From: Hyaloscypha bicolor E
Taxonomy: Eukaryota; Ascomycota; Leotiomycetes; Helotiales; Hyaloscyphaceae
Length of the DNA: 64,000 bases
NCBI RefSeq assembly: GCF_002865645.1
Contig: NW_020194563.1
Location: forward strand, 907,483 to 971,482
Direction: 5' to 3'
The position numbers and the translations under genes were made by a program. This document shows, one piece after another, positions 63,075-64,000 of the stretch. The notes beneath the pieces were generated by a model. The model did not search any database. It saw only the letters and a list, made by a program, of their open reading frames with translations, and was not told the DNA's origin. Numbering within the stretch: the stretch's first letter is position 1; every line of letters starts with the position of its first letter.

Positions 63075-64000
63075 CTGATTTGCTTCTTAATAAATACTCC
63101 TATAGTATTTAGTAATAAGTAGATCTATTTTTTTTAGTCTTGTTTTTTGAGTAAGAGATATTATATAGGGATACTAGTCTAGCTTTAAGAAGTATATAAA
63201 GCCCTCCTTGCCTGCTCTTTGCCTTTCCTTCTCTTCTTTCTTTCTCTTCTCTTACTTTTTTCTTTTCTAGCCACTTCTCTTTCTCTTCTTCTTACTCTCT
63301 CCTAATTAAACAAGCAAGAAGTAGAGGTAGTACAAGAACCAGAATAATAAAAGAATTAGTAGCTAGTTATATTCTAGGGTTTTATTCCCTAAGCTTTCCT
63401 ATATAGGTCATTTTATTAGGTACCTACCCCGGGAGGAAACTATTTATATTACTTGCCGGGGCTTTAAATCTATAGTTAGCTTACTAGTATAGTATACTCG
63501 AGACTATTTGTAGACTAACCGCCCTGCTCCCTTCTTCCGGAAGGCTATTAATACCCGAAATAGTAATAAGGAGGCCGGAGCTTCTATTATATTATAGCTA
63601 AGAGGTTACTATAATAGTAAGGATATATATAGTTAGTTCTAACTATATTATAAAGGCTTAGTATTAGGCTTTTAGTAAATCAAAAAAGCTTATTTTAATA
63701 TATATAACCTAGAGCCAAAGTAAATATAGTTATATATTTACTTAAGTTATATAACTATATTTACTTAAGGTATCCTAGTAAAATCCACTAGCTAATTTAA
63801 TTATAAGTACTATAAGCTAGTAGGATATATAGCCTAGCTTAAATTAACCTAGCCCCTTTAAAGAAAGAAATTATATAATTATATATTACTTAAGTCCTCT
63901 CTTACTTAAAAGTAAGAAATTAGTTTCTAGATTCTATTATATAATATAAACTAAATAAATATATTATATACTTTTCTATAATATCTTGAATTTATTTCTT
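63075..64000. other. Spacer of unit B (to window end)
   Basis: Aligned to 56,878-57,800. No gene recognised. Confidence 0.5.

Larger units (their letters stand above)
57825..64000 (+). repeat. 6.2-kb tandem unit B (runs off the window)
   Basis: Repeats unit A in the same order and orientation: R3 (57,825-58,290), helicase, R4 (62,443-62,900), tRNA-like sequence and spacer. Most differences from unit A are C/T or G/A. At the window end it is still aligned to unit A, to about 57,800. Confidence 0.88.

Noticed and set aside
49000..64000. Telomere end
   Set aside because: No TTAGGG/CCCTAA array is visible. Subtelomeric location is only suggested by the helicase type.

Overview
The window comes from a filamentous ascomycete-type fungal genome. 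It has short introns (45-60 bp, with GT..AG ends and CTAAC/CTGAC-like branch sites), a NACHT-WD40 NLR, Ty1/copia and non-LTR retroelement remains, and long AT-rich tracts whose repeat copies differ almost only by C-to-T and G-to-A transitions. This is the signature of repeat-induced point mutation (RIP). Species cannot be named from the sequence.

Layout. About 1-33.8 kb is RIP-degraded repeat DNA. It begins with a roughly 16-kb AT-rich block (1-16,055) bounded by a 74-bp direct repeat. The block contains a 7-bp microsatellite, a ~180-bp tandem array and a 230-bp direct repeat. Next are two copies of one Ty1/copia element on the minus strand: a mildly mutated copy (16,086-23,292) and a heavily mutated one (24,135-30,768) that carries a nested MITE-like insertion. 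The first copy also holds a TATA-led, intron-containing ORF antisense to the element, and a primer-binding site matching the initiator-Met tRNA anticodon arm.

About 33.85-48.95 kb is a gene island of normal base composition. It holds (i) a five-exon NLR (alpha/beta hydrolase-NACHT-WD40, minus strand); (ii) a ~0.8-kb non-LTR retroelement fragment with a 15-bp target duplication; (iii) a three-exon hexokinase (plus); (iv) a four-exon ketosamine-3-kinase-like protein, convergent with the hexokinase, with HGN in place of the catalytic HGD; (v) a 210-bp tandem repeat; (vi) a 140-bp MITE; (vii) an intronless stand-alone sugar-phosphate cyclase of the 3-dehydroquinate synthase superfamily with altered substrate-pocket residues; and (viii) an LRR/F-box-like fragment at the island edge. 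The hexokinase, kinase-like protein and cyclase could form a small sugar-derived cyclitol pathway. That is an inference from adjacency and families, not proof.

About 49-64 kb is AT-rich again. It contains a four-copy 182-bp satellite and a head-to-tail pair of ~6.2-kb units. Each unit holds a RecQ-type helicase pseudogene (1,484 codons in both copies, broken only by substitutions), a repeated ~460-bp head segment and a tRNA-Thr-like 72-mer. Such helicases are known from fungal subtelomeres, but no telomeric repeat is visible here. The second unit runs off the window end.
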